Source: Helicobacteraceae bacterium
GTDB taxonomy: Bacteria > Campylobacterota > Campylobacteria > Campylobacterales > Sulfurimonadaceae
Reading direction: 5' to 3'
Assembly: GCA_015488075.1 (NCBI GenBank)
Contig: WFOM01000151.1
Coordinates: forward strand, 1 to 5,963
DNA length: 5,963 bases
Part shown: positions 1 through 5,963 of the stretch, piece after piece
Position numbering within the stretch: the stretch's first letter is position 1
Layout of the letters: the number at the start of each line of letters is the position of its first letter
Translations under genes and position numbers: made by a program
Notes under the pieces: generated by a model
Seen by the model: only the letters and a program-made list of their open reading frames with translations
What the model was told of the DNA's origin: nothing
The model's database searches: none

Positions 1-2
1 GT

Positions 3-119
3 TTAAAAGAGTATAATTCCGATACAAATACCCTGCATAATATTCTGCAAGATTTACCTCTGCTAAAAATTCAAGGGTCAAAATACAAGGAAACAAATGA
101 ATCAAGATATAACATTTAA
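3..119 (+). CDS. Possible 3' end of an upstream gene (partial, uncertain)
   Basis: A reading frame is open from the left edge for 38 codons and stops with TAA at 117-119, overlapping the helicase start by 23 bases. It would encode a tail such as LKEYNSDTNT then LHNILQDLPLLKIQG. I do not recognise the protein. In AT-rich DNA a stop-free run of this length is somewhat unlikely by chance, which is the only support. Against it, a perfect TATAAT box lies inside the frame at 12-17, and a minus-strand frame is also open across the same bases, so this could equally be an intergenic leader. The window edge prevents a decision. Confidence 0.25.
   Translation, partial: LKEYNSDTNTLHNILQDLPLLKIQGSKYKETNESRYNI
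12..17 (+). promoter_or_regulatory. Candidate -10 box for the helicase gene
   Basis: A perfect TATAAT lies 79 bases before the helicase ATG, embedded in GTATAATTCC. The same nine bases TATAATTCC occur in front of nadD. If used, transcription would begin near position 24 and give a leader of about 70 bases. No -35 element can be judged because the window starts too close. Campylobacterota sigma-70 promoters are known for a conserved -10 and a weak -35, so one box is suggestive but not proof. Confidence 0.35.
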
Positions 120-1519
120 TGATTTGGGTTTAAATGAAAAAATACTAAACTCAATCAAAAAAGCCGGTTTTGTTAAACCAAGTCCCATACAGGCACAGGC
201 TATACCTATAGTTTTAGCCGGATATGATATGGTGGGACAGGCTCATACCGGAACAGGAAAAACAGCGGCATTTAGTTTGCCTGTTTTAAACAATATAGAT
301 ACAAAAAACGGTGTTGAGCTTTTGGTTATAACACCTACAAGAGAACTGGCGACACAGGTAAGTGATGAGATATACAAATACGGAAAAGATTTGGGTGTAA
401 AAACAGTCACCATATACGGTGGAAGTTCATACAACAGACAAATAGAACAGATAAACAAAGGAGCAAGTGTAGTTGTAGCAACTCCGGGAAGGATGCTTGA
501 TCTGCTTAAAAAAGGTGTTTTAAAAAACTTCACTCCGACAACTGTTGTTTTGGATGAAGCGGATGAAATGCTTGATATGGGATTTTTGGATGATATTCAG
601 GAGATTTTCAAATACCTTCCAAAACAAAGGCAAACTCTGCTTTTTAGTGCCACAATGCCTGAGCCTATAAAAAAACTGGCAAACAAGATACTAAAAGAGC
701 CGCAGTTTGTTAGCATAACACAGGGTGAAACTACAAACAAAGATATAAAACAGCTATACTATGTTATAGATGAAAACGAGAGGGATGTAGCCATACTAAG
801 ACTCATAGAAGCAGAAAACCCTGAAAAAGCAGTCGTATTTTGCAGAACAAAAAGTGAAACAGACAGACTCTCAACTATACTTATGCAAAACTCTCTTCTG
901 GCAAAACCGCTTCACGGCGATATGGCCCAAAGAGAAAGAGAACAAACTATAAGAGCTTTTAAAAACGGTGACATAGATATACTGGTTGCCACGGATGTAG
1001 CAGCAAGAGGGATACATGTAGACGGTATAAGTCATGTATTTAACTACCACATACCTTTTGATGCTGAGAGCTATGTTCACAGAATCGGAAGAACAGGAAG
1101 AGCAGGAAGCAAAGGAAAAGCCATCACACTTCTTACTCCACTGGAATTCAAAGAGCTAAAAAGGATAAAACAAAAAGTAAAAACAGATATGGAACTGGCT
1201 TTCATCCCTACAAAAAACGATATAAAAGAGAACAAGAAAAAAGAGCTGGTTGATGACATACTAAACCAGCATATTTTTGAAGATGCCGTAAATATACTTG
1301 ATATGTTAAAAGAGGAGATAGATGAGGAGCAAATACTGCTAAAACTTATCTCTTATGCTCTAAAAGACTACTCTATAAAAGGTCCAAACTATATAGGCAT
1401 ACCAAAAGAGAAATTAGTCGCCATACTTGAAAGAGCCAACAAAAAAACAAACGACAACAAACGGGGAAGAAGGTTTTCCAGAAGGAGAGGTTCTTCTTCA
1501 AACCAAAACAGAAGAGGTA

Positions 1520-1530
<11 letters not shown>
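97..1530 (+). CDS. DEAD-box ATP-dependent RNA helicase (DeaD/RhpA-like)
   Basis: A complete 477-residue cytoplasmic RNA helicase that uses ATP to unwind or remodel RNA, expected to act in ribosome assembly, RNA decay or cold adaptation. The helicase motifs are all present in order: Q motif GFVKPSPIQ (24-32), Walker A AHTGTGKT (49-56), PTRELA (80-85), TPGR (129-132), DEAD (153-156), SAT (184-186), VVFCRTK (246-252), the ATDVAARG motif (298-305) and HRIGRTGR (328-335). Two RecA-like domains fill roughly residues 1-370. A charged region follows, then an Arg/Gly/Ser-rich tail from about residue 456 that probably binds RNA. There is no DbpA-type RNA-binding domain. AAGGA at 87-91 lies 5 bases before the ATG and supports this start. 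H. pylori RhpA, partner of RNase J in the RNA degradosome, is the nearest family example I can name; orthology is inference, so no symbol is given. It converges on fabI. Confidence 0.96.
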
Positions 1531-2389
<859 letters not shown>

Positions 2390-2400
<11 letters not shown>

Positions 2401-2413
2401 TAATTCCTAAGCC
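2390..2413. repeat. Perfect 10-bp hairpin upstream of fabI
   Basis: GGCTTAGGAA (2390-2399) and TTCCTAAGCC (2404-2413) pair perfectly around a 4-base loop. In the fabI mRNA the hairpin would end about 28 bases before the start codon, so it leaves the ribosome-binding site free. Neither strand has a T run straight after it, which argues against a simple terminator. It could be a protein-binding site, an mRNA-stabilising element, or part of a small repetitive element. Confidence 0.6.
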
Positions 2414-2425
2414 TACGTTAACACT

Positions 2426-2448
2426 GGGTTCTCTTCAGCAGAGAGCTC
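2426..2448 (+). repeat. Stem-loop with G-U pairs on the plus strand
   Basis: GGGTTCTCT (2426-2434) can pair with AGAGAGCTC (2440-2448) around the loop TCAGC. The stem has nine pairs, two of them G-U if the plus strand is the RNA. On the minus strand those two become A-C mismatches, so the structure favours a plus-strand transcript, which would be antisense to the fabI leader. No transcript is known to me. Confidence 0.35.
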
Positions 2449-2450
2449 GC

Positions 2451-2476
2451 GGTGCTTTGCACCTTTTGTTTATTTT
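2451..2476 (+). terminator. Terminator-like hairpin plus T-rich tail, plus strand
   Basis: GGTGC (2451-2455), loop TTT and GCACC (2459-2463) form a short perfect stem followed by TTTTGTTTATTTT. The shape suits a weak intrinsic terminator for plus-strand transcription, but no plus-strand gene lies just upstream. It would serve either a small RNA beginning near 2385 or antisense noise. It cannot end the gap-pgk-tpiA transcript, which runs the other way. Confidence 0.3.
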
Positions 2477-2492
2477 AATACGGCTAAGAAAA
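2457..2492 (-). repeat. Decayed second copy (B) of the fabI leader
   Basis: On the minus strand this stretch reads CTTAGCCGTATTAAAAT followed by AAACAAAAGGTGCAAAG. It parallels the genuine fabI leader base for base up to and including the ribosome-binding site, but GGAGC has become GGTGC and no ATG follows. The two copies are offset by about 94 bases, pointing to a past tandem duplication or a recombination scar. Copy B also contains TAAAAT (plus-strand ATTTTA, 2472-2477), a possible -10 box for fabI. Confidence 0.6.
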
Positions 2493-2497
2493 CAGAG

Positions 2498-2525
2498 TTT
2501 AGGTTTTAGGATTTAGGGTTGAGTT
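2498..2525 (+). repeat. Degenerate 7-base tandem repeats (TTTAGGN)
   Basis: Four consecutive 7-base units are visible: TTTAGGT (2498-2504), TTTAGGA (2505-2511), TTTAGGG (2512-2518) and the diverged TTGAGTT (2519-2525). Related units in inverted orientation lie at the end of tpiA (2556-2573), where TCAATCC is repeated twice. Looks like a small array that arose by slippage. Confidence 0.6.
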
Positions 2526-2573
2526 GGTAGAGATTGGTAATTATTATCATCGCGGAACTCAATCCTCAATCCT
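2508..2573. repeat. 18-bp inverted repeat spanning the tpiA stop codon
   Basis: The left arm 2508-2525 and the right arm 2556-2573 match as inverted repeats at 16 of 18 positions, with a 30-base loop between them. Both arms are built from the 7-base units. The right arm covers the last four codons and the stop of tpiA, so the tpiA mRNA would end its coding region inside a long stem. It could protect the mRNA from 3' decay or help terminate, but no T run follows on the minus strand. Confidence 0.55.
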
Positions 2574-3260
2574 CTGTGCTATCTCAACCATCTTTGAAAA
2601 ATCATCAACTTTTAACGAGGCACTGCCGACCAAAACTCCGTCAACACTCTCTAATTTTAATATATCTTCAACATTGTTTACTTTGACACTTCCACCATAT
2701 AGTATGGGTGCTGAAGTTTTTTGTTTTAGTTTTTTATGCAGTGATTCTATATCATCTAAAGTCGGAGTTTTTCCTGTGCCTATCGCCCATACAGGCTCAT
2801 ATGCAAGTATAAGGTTTTTGTAATCCAAATCTATACCCGCAAACTGAGACTCTATATACTTTAAGAGTTTCTCTTCGCCCTCTTCTCTTATCTCCAAAGG
2901 TTCACCTATGCAGTAGATTATCTTAAAGTTTTTCTCTTTAAAAAACTTAAACTTTTTAGATACTTCCTCTTGAGATTCACCCAGGATGTGTCTTCTTTCA
3001 CTGTGTCCTATAAGTATGGTATCTATACCAAACTCTTTTAGATGCACCAAACCTATCTCACCTGTAAATGCACCATCTTGCACATAGTATGCATTTTGTG
3101 CTCCGACAACAGCATGTCCACTATGTTCAACCAAAGAGGATGTCGCCGGAAATACATACACATCCTGATTTGAGTTTTTTATATTTTGTTCCAGCTTCTC
3201 AAGATAAACAAGTGTCTCTTTTCTGGTTAGATTTGTTTTAAAATTGGCTGCTACAATCAT
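2559..3260 (-). CDS. tpiA: Triosephosphate isomerase
   Basis: Interconverts dihydroxyacetone phosphate and glyceraldehyde 3-phosphate in the cytoplasm. This 233-residue TIM-barrel protein carries the full active site: N6 and K8 in AANFKTN, the electrophile H86 in LIGHSERR, the base E155 in AYEPVWAIG, flexible loop 6 with GTGKT (161-165), YGGSV (188-192) and the phosphate-binding GVLVGSASL (208-216). It is shorter than the usual 245-255 residues, but Campylobacterota enzymes such as that of H. pylori (about 234) are short too, so this is not a truncation. The ATG lies one base after the pgk TGA, and AGGTG within the pgk end (plus 3265-3269) is the probable ribosome-binding site, suggesting translational coupling. 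The final residues RIED fall inside a repeat arm, so this tail may vary between strains. Confidence 0.97.
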   Translation of the reverse strand: MIVAANFKTNLTRKETLVYLEKLEQNIKNSNQDVYVFPATSSLVEHSGHAVVGAQNAYYVQDGAFTGEIGLVHLKEFGIDTILIGHSERRHILGESQEEVSKKFKFFKEKNFKIIYCIGEPLEIREEGEEKLLKYIESQFAGIDLDYKNLILAYEPVWAIGTGKTPTLDDIESLHKKLKQKTSAPILYGGSVKVNNVEDILKLESVDGVLVGSASLKVDDFSKMVEIAQRIED

Positions 3261-3261
3261 C

Positions 3262-4458
3262 TCACACCTGTTTCATAAGAGGTTTTACACCCGGAAGAAT
3301 CTTGCCTTCAAGTAGTTCCAAACTTGCACCGCCTCCGGTTGATATAAATGTCATCTCATCATCAACACCGACTCTTTGAACAAGATCTGCGGTATCTCCG
3401 CCCCCTACAACAGTTGTTGCATAACTATCAGCTACAACATTTGCAAGTTTTGACGAACCTCTTGCAAACCTCTCCATCTCATACACTCCCATAGGCCCAT
3501 TCCATAAAACAGTCTGTGCATCAGTCAAAGCTTCACGGTAAAGTCTGGTAGTGGCAGGACCTATGTCAAGCCCCATCCAGTTATCCGGTATCTCCTGTGC
3601 AGGGACTATCTTGCTTACAGCATCTTCTGCAAATTTTTCAGCCACAACTATATCAACAGGCAGATAAAACTTCACTCCAAGCTCTTTTGCCCTGTCCATG
3701 ATATGTTGTGCTTCTCCAAGTAAATCATCCTCGACCAAAGATGCTCCTATGTTGTATCCGAGCTGTTTTAAAAATGTAAAAGCCATTCCTCCACCAATCA
3801 AAATCTTGTCAACTTTTGGAAGAAGATTTATAAGAGCTTCAAGTTTTCCTGAAACTTTGCTCCCACCGACTATGGCAACAAACGGTCTAACAGGATTGTT
3901 TACAAGTTTTCCGAAAAAGTTTATCTCTTTTTCCAGCAAAAATCCTGCCGCTTTATGGTTATCGTCAAAATATTTTGTAATACCTTCAACAGAAGCATGA
4001 GCCCTGTGGCTTACACCAAAAGCATCATTTATATAAAACTCTGCCAAAGAAGCAAGCTCTTTTGCAAAATTTTCATCATTTTTGGTCTCACCTGCCTCAA
4101 ATCTAAGGTTCTCAAGCAAAAGTATCTCACCGTTTTTTAATTTTTGTGCTTTTGTTTTTGCATCCTCTCCTATAACATCATCAGCCATTATTATTTCTCT
4201 GTGTAAAAGAGTATGAAGTCTTCTTGCAACAGGTTTTAATGAATATTTCTCATTGTATTCACCCTTTGGTCTTCCAAGATGTGAAGCAAGTATAACACTG
4301 CAGTCCTGATCCAGGCAGTAGTTTATGGTTGTTAGAGCAGACCTGATTCTTCTGTCATCGGTTATATTGCTAAATTCATCCATAGGGACATTAAAGTCGC
4401 ATCTAATAAAAACTTTTTTACCCGTTATATCAAGTTCTTTTATATCCAAAAGCTCCAT
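3262..4458 (-). CDS. pgk: Phosphoglycerate kinase
   Basis: Transfers phosphate between 1,3-bisphosphoglycerate and ADP, reversibly, in the cytoplasm. In an autotroph it would run mainly toward 1,3-bisphosphoglycerate. The length of 398 residues is normal. The N-terminal domain has the substrate-binding residues D21 and N23 in RCDFNVP, R36, H60 and R63 in SHLGRPKG, R119 in ENLRFEAGE and R152 in GVSHRAHAS. The C-terminal nucleotide-binding domain has K201 and K205 in [18 protein letters not shown] (222-229), WNGPMGVYE (319-327), GGGDTA (352-357) and the TGGGASLE loop (374-381). The start is fixed by AAGG (plus 4465-4468), 6 bases before the ATG. The start lies only two bases after the gap stop codon, and the tpiA start lies one base after the pgk stop, so the gene is the middle of a tight operon. 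Confidence 0.98.
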   Translation of the reverse strand: MELLDIKELDITGKKVFIRCDFNVPMDEFSNITDDRRIRSALTTINYCLDQDCSVILASHLGRPKGEYNEKYSLKPVARRLHTLLHREIIMADDVIGEDAKTKAQKLKNGEILLLENLRFEAGETKNDENFAKELASLAEFYINDAFGVSHRAHASVEGITKYFDDNHKAAGFLLEKEINFFGKLVNNPVRPFVAIVGGSKVSGKLEALINLLPKVDKILIGGGMAFTFLKQLGYNIGASLVEDDLLGEAQHIMDRAKELGVKFYLPVDIVVAEKFAEDAVSKIVPAQEIPDNWMGLDIGPATTRLYREALTDAQTVLWNGPMGVYEMERFARGSSKLANVVADSYATTVVGGGDTADLVQRVGVDDEMTFISTGGGASLELLEGKILPGVKPLMKQV

Positions 4459-4460
4459 AT

Positions 4461-5456
4461 CTAACCTTTTAAAATAAATTCAGCCATATCTAAAAGTCTA
4501 TTTGAGTATCCGTATTCGTTGTCATACCAAGCCATTATCTTAACCAGATTGCCACCTATAACCTGAGTCAAATCGTTTGCTATGATACTGCTGTAAGGTG
4601 AACCTAAAAAGTCGCTTGATACCCTTTTGTCAAAATCGATTGAAATGATACCATTTAACTCTTTTAAATAAGCTTTATTTATAACATCATCTATCTCTTC
4701 TTTAGATGTGTTTCTTTTTAGCACAACATCAAGATCCATCATACTAACATCGGCAACCGGAACCCTTACGCTTTGTCCGTGAAGCTTACCCTTTAATCTC
4801 GGTAAAACTTTATATATACCTTTTGCGGCATTTGTTGTTGTAGGGATTAGGTTTTGTGCGGCAGCGCGAGATCTTCTGGTATCGATGTGGTTAGAATCAA
4901 GAAGGTTTTGACCGTTTGTATATGAGTGTATAGTAGTCATCAATCCCTTTTCTATACCGAAATTATCATCTAACACTTTTGCTATCGGTGCTAAGCAGTT
5001 TGTTGTGCAACTTCCGTTTGAGATTATATCTTCACCGTTATAGTTTTGATGATTTACACCTAAAACAAAAGTTGGAGTATCATCTTTTGCTACTGCAGAG
5101 ATTATAACCTTTTTAACACCTTTTTTTGTATGATGCTCTACCTCATTTGAAGTTAGAAAAAGTCCCGTGCATTCAAAAACAACATCAGCACCTATTTTTG
5201 CAAAATCTAACTCGTTTGGATCCTTTATAGATGTATATTTTACTATATCGTTGCCTATTTTTAAACTATCTTCATCTATCTTATAAGCATCTAAAAAGTT
5301 GCCATGAACAGAGTCATATTTTAATAGATACAAAGCCATATCTAAACTAGCTAAATCATTTACGGCAACCAGTTTTATATCATCTCTTTTTGATATAAGC
5401 CTAGCTAAAGCTCTTCCTATCCTTCCAAAGCCGTTTATAGCAACTTTTATAGCCAT
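4461..5456 (-). CDS. gap: Glyceraldehyde-3-phosphate dehydrogenase, type I
   Basis: Converts glyceraldehyde 3-phosphate, phosphate and NAD to 1,3-bisphosphoglycerate and NADH, reversibly, as a cytoplasmic tetramer. The 331 residues are full length. They show the dinucleotide-binding NGFGRIGR (8-15), D34 after VN at the end of the second strand (a residue that favours NAD over NADP), YDSVHG (47-52), catalytic C150 in [10 protein letters not shown]177 in [16 protein letters not shown] and the C-terminal [11 protein letters not shown] (310-320). PTTTNAAK has Asn where many homologues have Gly, which I do not regard as damaging. GGAGA (plus 5461-5465) lies 4 bases before the ATG. It is the first gene of the gap-pgk-tpiA operon and diverges from nadD, with its promoter most likely in the 113 bases between them. 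Confidence 0.98.
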   Translation of the reverse strand: MAIKVAINGFGRIGRALARLISKRDDIKLVAVNDLASLDMALYLLKYDSVHGNFLDAYKIDEDSLKIGNDIVKYTSIKDPNELDFAKIGADVVFECTGLFLTSNEVEHHTKKGVKKVIISAVAKDDTPTFVLGVNHQNYNGEDIISNGSCTTNCLAPIAKVLDDNFGIEKGLMTTIHSYTNGQNLLDSNHIDTRRSRAAAQNLIPTTTNAAKGIYKVLPRLKGKLHGQSVRVPVADVSMMDLDVVLKRNTSKEEIDDVINKAYLKELNGIISIDFDKRVSSDFLGSPYSSIIANDLTQVIGGNLVKIMAWYDNEYGYSNRLLDMAEFILKG

Positions 5457-5519
5457 CTGTTCTCCACGATTTCAAAATAAAATAGACTCAAATCGTTATT
5501 TTTAAATGATTTTAGTCCA

Positions 5520-5547
5520 TTAGTAAAAATAAGTAGAATTTTACTAA
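5520..5547. promoter_or_regulatory. 9-bp inverted repeat, candidate operator or 5' hairpin
   Basis: TTAGTAAAA (5520-5528) and TTTTACTAA (5539-5547) are perfect inverted copies with a 10-base spacer, so half-site centres are 19 bases apart, close to two helical turns. The element covers the position expected for the nadD -35 region and sits at the start point predicted for gap. It could bind a dimeric regulator of both genes, or fold at the 5' end of the gap mRNA. AT richness makes chance occurrence possible. Confidence 0.4.
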
Positions 5548-5568
5548 AAAAAGATTATAATTCCACTT
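5531..5568. repeat. Overlapping 10-base inverted repeat (9/10)
   Basis: AAGTAGAATT (5531-5540) is repeated in inverted orientation as AATTCCACTT (5559-5568) with a single mismatch. The right half overlaps the TATAAT box of nadD and the left half lies in the spacer of the 5520-5547 inverted repeat, so the two dyads interlock. Possible paired binding sites; no known regulator consensus is recognised. Confidence 0.35.
5554..5561. promoter_or_regulatory. Palindromic -10 box shared by gap and nadD
   Basis: ATTATAAT equals its own reverse complement, so a perfect TATAAT is present on both strands: 5556-5561 for nadD and 5559-5554 for gap. Rightward initiation would fall about 5567-5570. Leftward initiation would fall about 5546-5548 and give gap a leader of roughly 90 bases. 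No convincing -35 is seen on either strand, which is usual for Campylobacterota. Confidence 0.55.
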
Positions 5569-5569
5569 A

Positions 5570-5963
5570 ATGAAAACGGCAGCTATATTTGGTGGAAGTT
5601 TTGACCCTGTCCACACCGGTCATCTTGAGATTATCAACAAACTAAAACAGCTTGATTTTATAGATGATATAATCGTAGTTCCTACATATCTTAACAGATT
5701 TAAAGACAAATTTAGTGCACCTCCTAAAATCAGACTAAACTGGTTAAAAGAGCTTTTTAAATCTGAAAAAAAAGTGATAGTTAGTGATTTTGAAGTAAAT
5801 CAAAAGCAAAAAACCGCTACAATTACAACCGTCAAACATTTTTTAAAAAGCTATGACAAAATCTATGTGGTAATAGGTGCTGACAACCTAAAAGCACTTC
5901 ATAAATGGCAAGATATAGATGAGTTAAAAAAACTTGCAACTTTTATAGTTGCCACAAGAGATG
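5570..5963 (+). CDS. nadD: Nicotinate-nucleotide adenylyltransferase (5' part)
   Basis: NadD joins ATP and nicotinate mononucleotide to give deamido-NAD, the step before NAD synthetase. The first 131 codons are present and the gene continues past the right edge. The nucleotidyltransferase signature FGGSFDPVHTGH occupies residues 7-18, and the (H/T)xGH phosphate-binding motif is intact. VVPTYLNRFK follows, then ATITTVKHF and IGADNLKALHKW (103-114), all typical of bacterial NadD. The start is certain: the signature begins six residues in, an in-frame TAA lies at 5558-5560, and no other start codon occurs between. No Shine-Dalgarno sequence precedes it (TTCCACTTA), and the TATAAT box ends only 8 bases upstream, so the mRNA may begin at or next to the ATG. 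It diverges from gap. Confidence 0.96.
   Translation, partial: MKTAAIFGGSFDPVHTGHLEIINKLKQLDFIDDIIVVPTYLNRFKDKFSAPPKIRLNWLKELFKSEKKVIVSDFEVNQKQKTATITTVKHFLKSYDKIYVVIGADNLKALHKWQDIDELKKLATFIVATRD

Noticed and set aside
1..126. Minus-strand frame open across the left edge
   Set aside because: It has no ATG with a ribosome-binding site and overlaps the start of the helicase gene. Its openness is no better evidence than the plus-strand frame there.
243..1259. Minus-strand open frames under the helicase gene
   Set aside because: The sense frame carries every helicase motif, and the antisense translations have no credible start context or domains.
2451..2476. Terminator of the gap-pgk-tpiA operon
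   Set aside because: The T-rich tail follows the stem only on the plus strand, whereas the operon is transcribed from the minus strand.
2498..2525. Telomere-like TTTAGGG units
   Set aside because: Only four imperfect 7-base units occur, inside a bacterial operon region; the resemblance to plant-type telomere repeat is coincidental.
2524..2823. 99-codon plus-strand open frame opposite tpiA
   Set aside because: It is the antisense of a gene with a complete TIM active site, starts inside the inverted-repeat region and shows no recognisable domain.
3698..4140. Two plus-strand open frames opposite pgk
   Set aside because: Both are shadows of the phosphoglycerate kinase gene; the translations are low-complexity Ser/Pro/Phe strings with no family features.

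Overview
The window looks like chromosomal DNA of a Campylobacterota (epsilonproteobacterial) species, most like the free-living Sulfurimonas/Sulfurovum/Arcobacter type. The reasons are AT-rich composition with many ATA, AAA and CTA codons, a FabI that closely resembles the Helicobacter pylori enzyme as I remember it, a short 233-residue triosephosphate isomerase, and the gene order nadD / gap-pgk-tpiA / fabI. Genus placement is inference. I see no mobile element, CRISPR array, defence system, tRNA or rRNA, and no gene of an undescribed system. The unusual features are in the intergenic DNA.

Layout. A complete DEAD-box RNA helicase gene runs rightward (97-1530). It is preceded by about 100 bases that hold either the end of an upstream gene or a promoter. 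fabI (1537-2361) converges on it with only 6 bases between the stop codons, inside a shared inverted repeat. Further right on the minus strand are tpiA, pgk and gap, transcribed in the order gap-pgk-tpiA with junctions of 1-2 bases, so almost certainly one operon. fabI follows after a 197-base spacer with no clear minus-strand terminator and may be read from the same transcript. That spacer holds a decayed duplicate of the fabI leader, several hairpins and a run of 7-base repeats that reaches into the end of tpiA. On the far right, nadD diverges from gap and runs off the window. The 113-base gap-nadD region holds a palindromic TATAAT-type box usable in both directions, overlapping inverted repeats, and a nadD start codon so close to the box that its mRNA may be leaderless.

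How the genes fit together. GapDH, phosphoglycerate kinase and triosephosphate isomerase form the reversible three-carbon part of glycolysis/gluconeogenesis. In autotrophic or amino-acid-fed Campylobacterota this segment is generally thought to run toward sugar synthesis. NadD makes the dinucleotide that GapDH and FabI use, and FabI completes each fatty-acid elongation cycle with NADH. The block is therefore core metabolism with a shared dependence on NAD(H). The helicase is a separate RNA-metabolism gene that merely abuts it.
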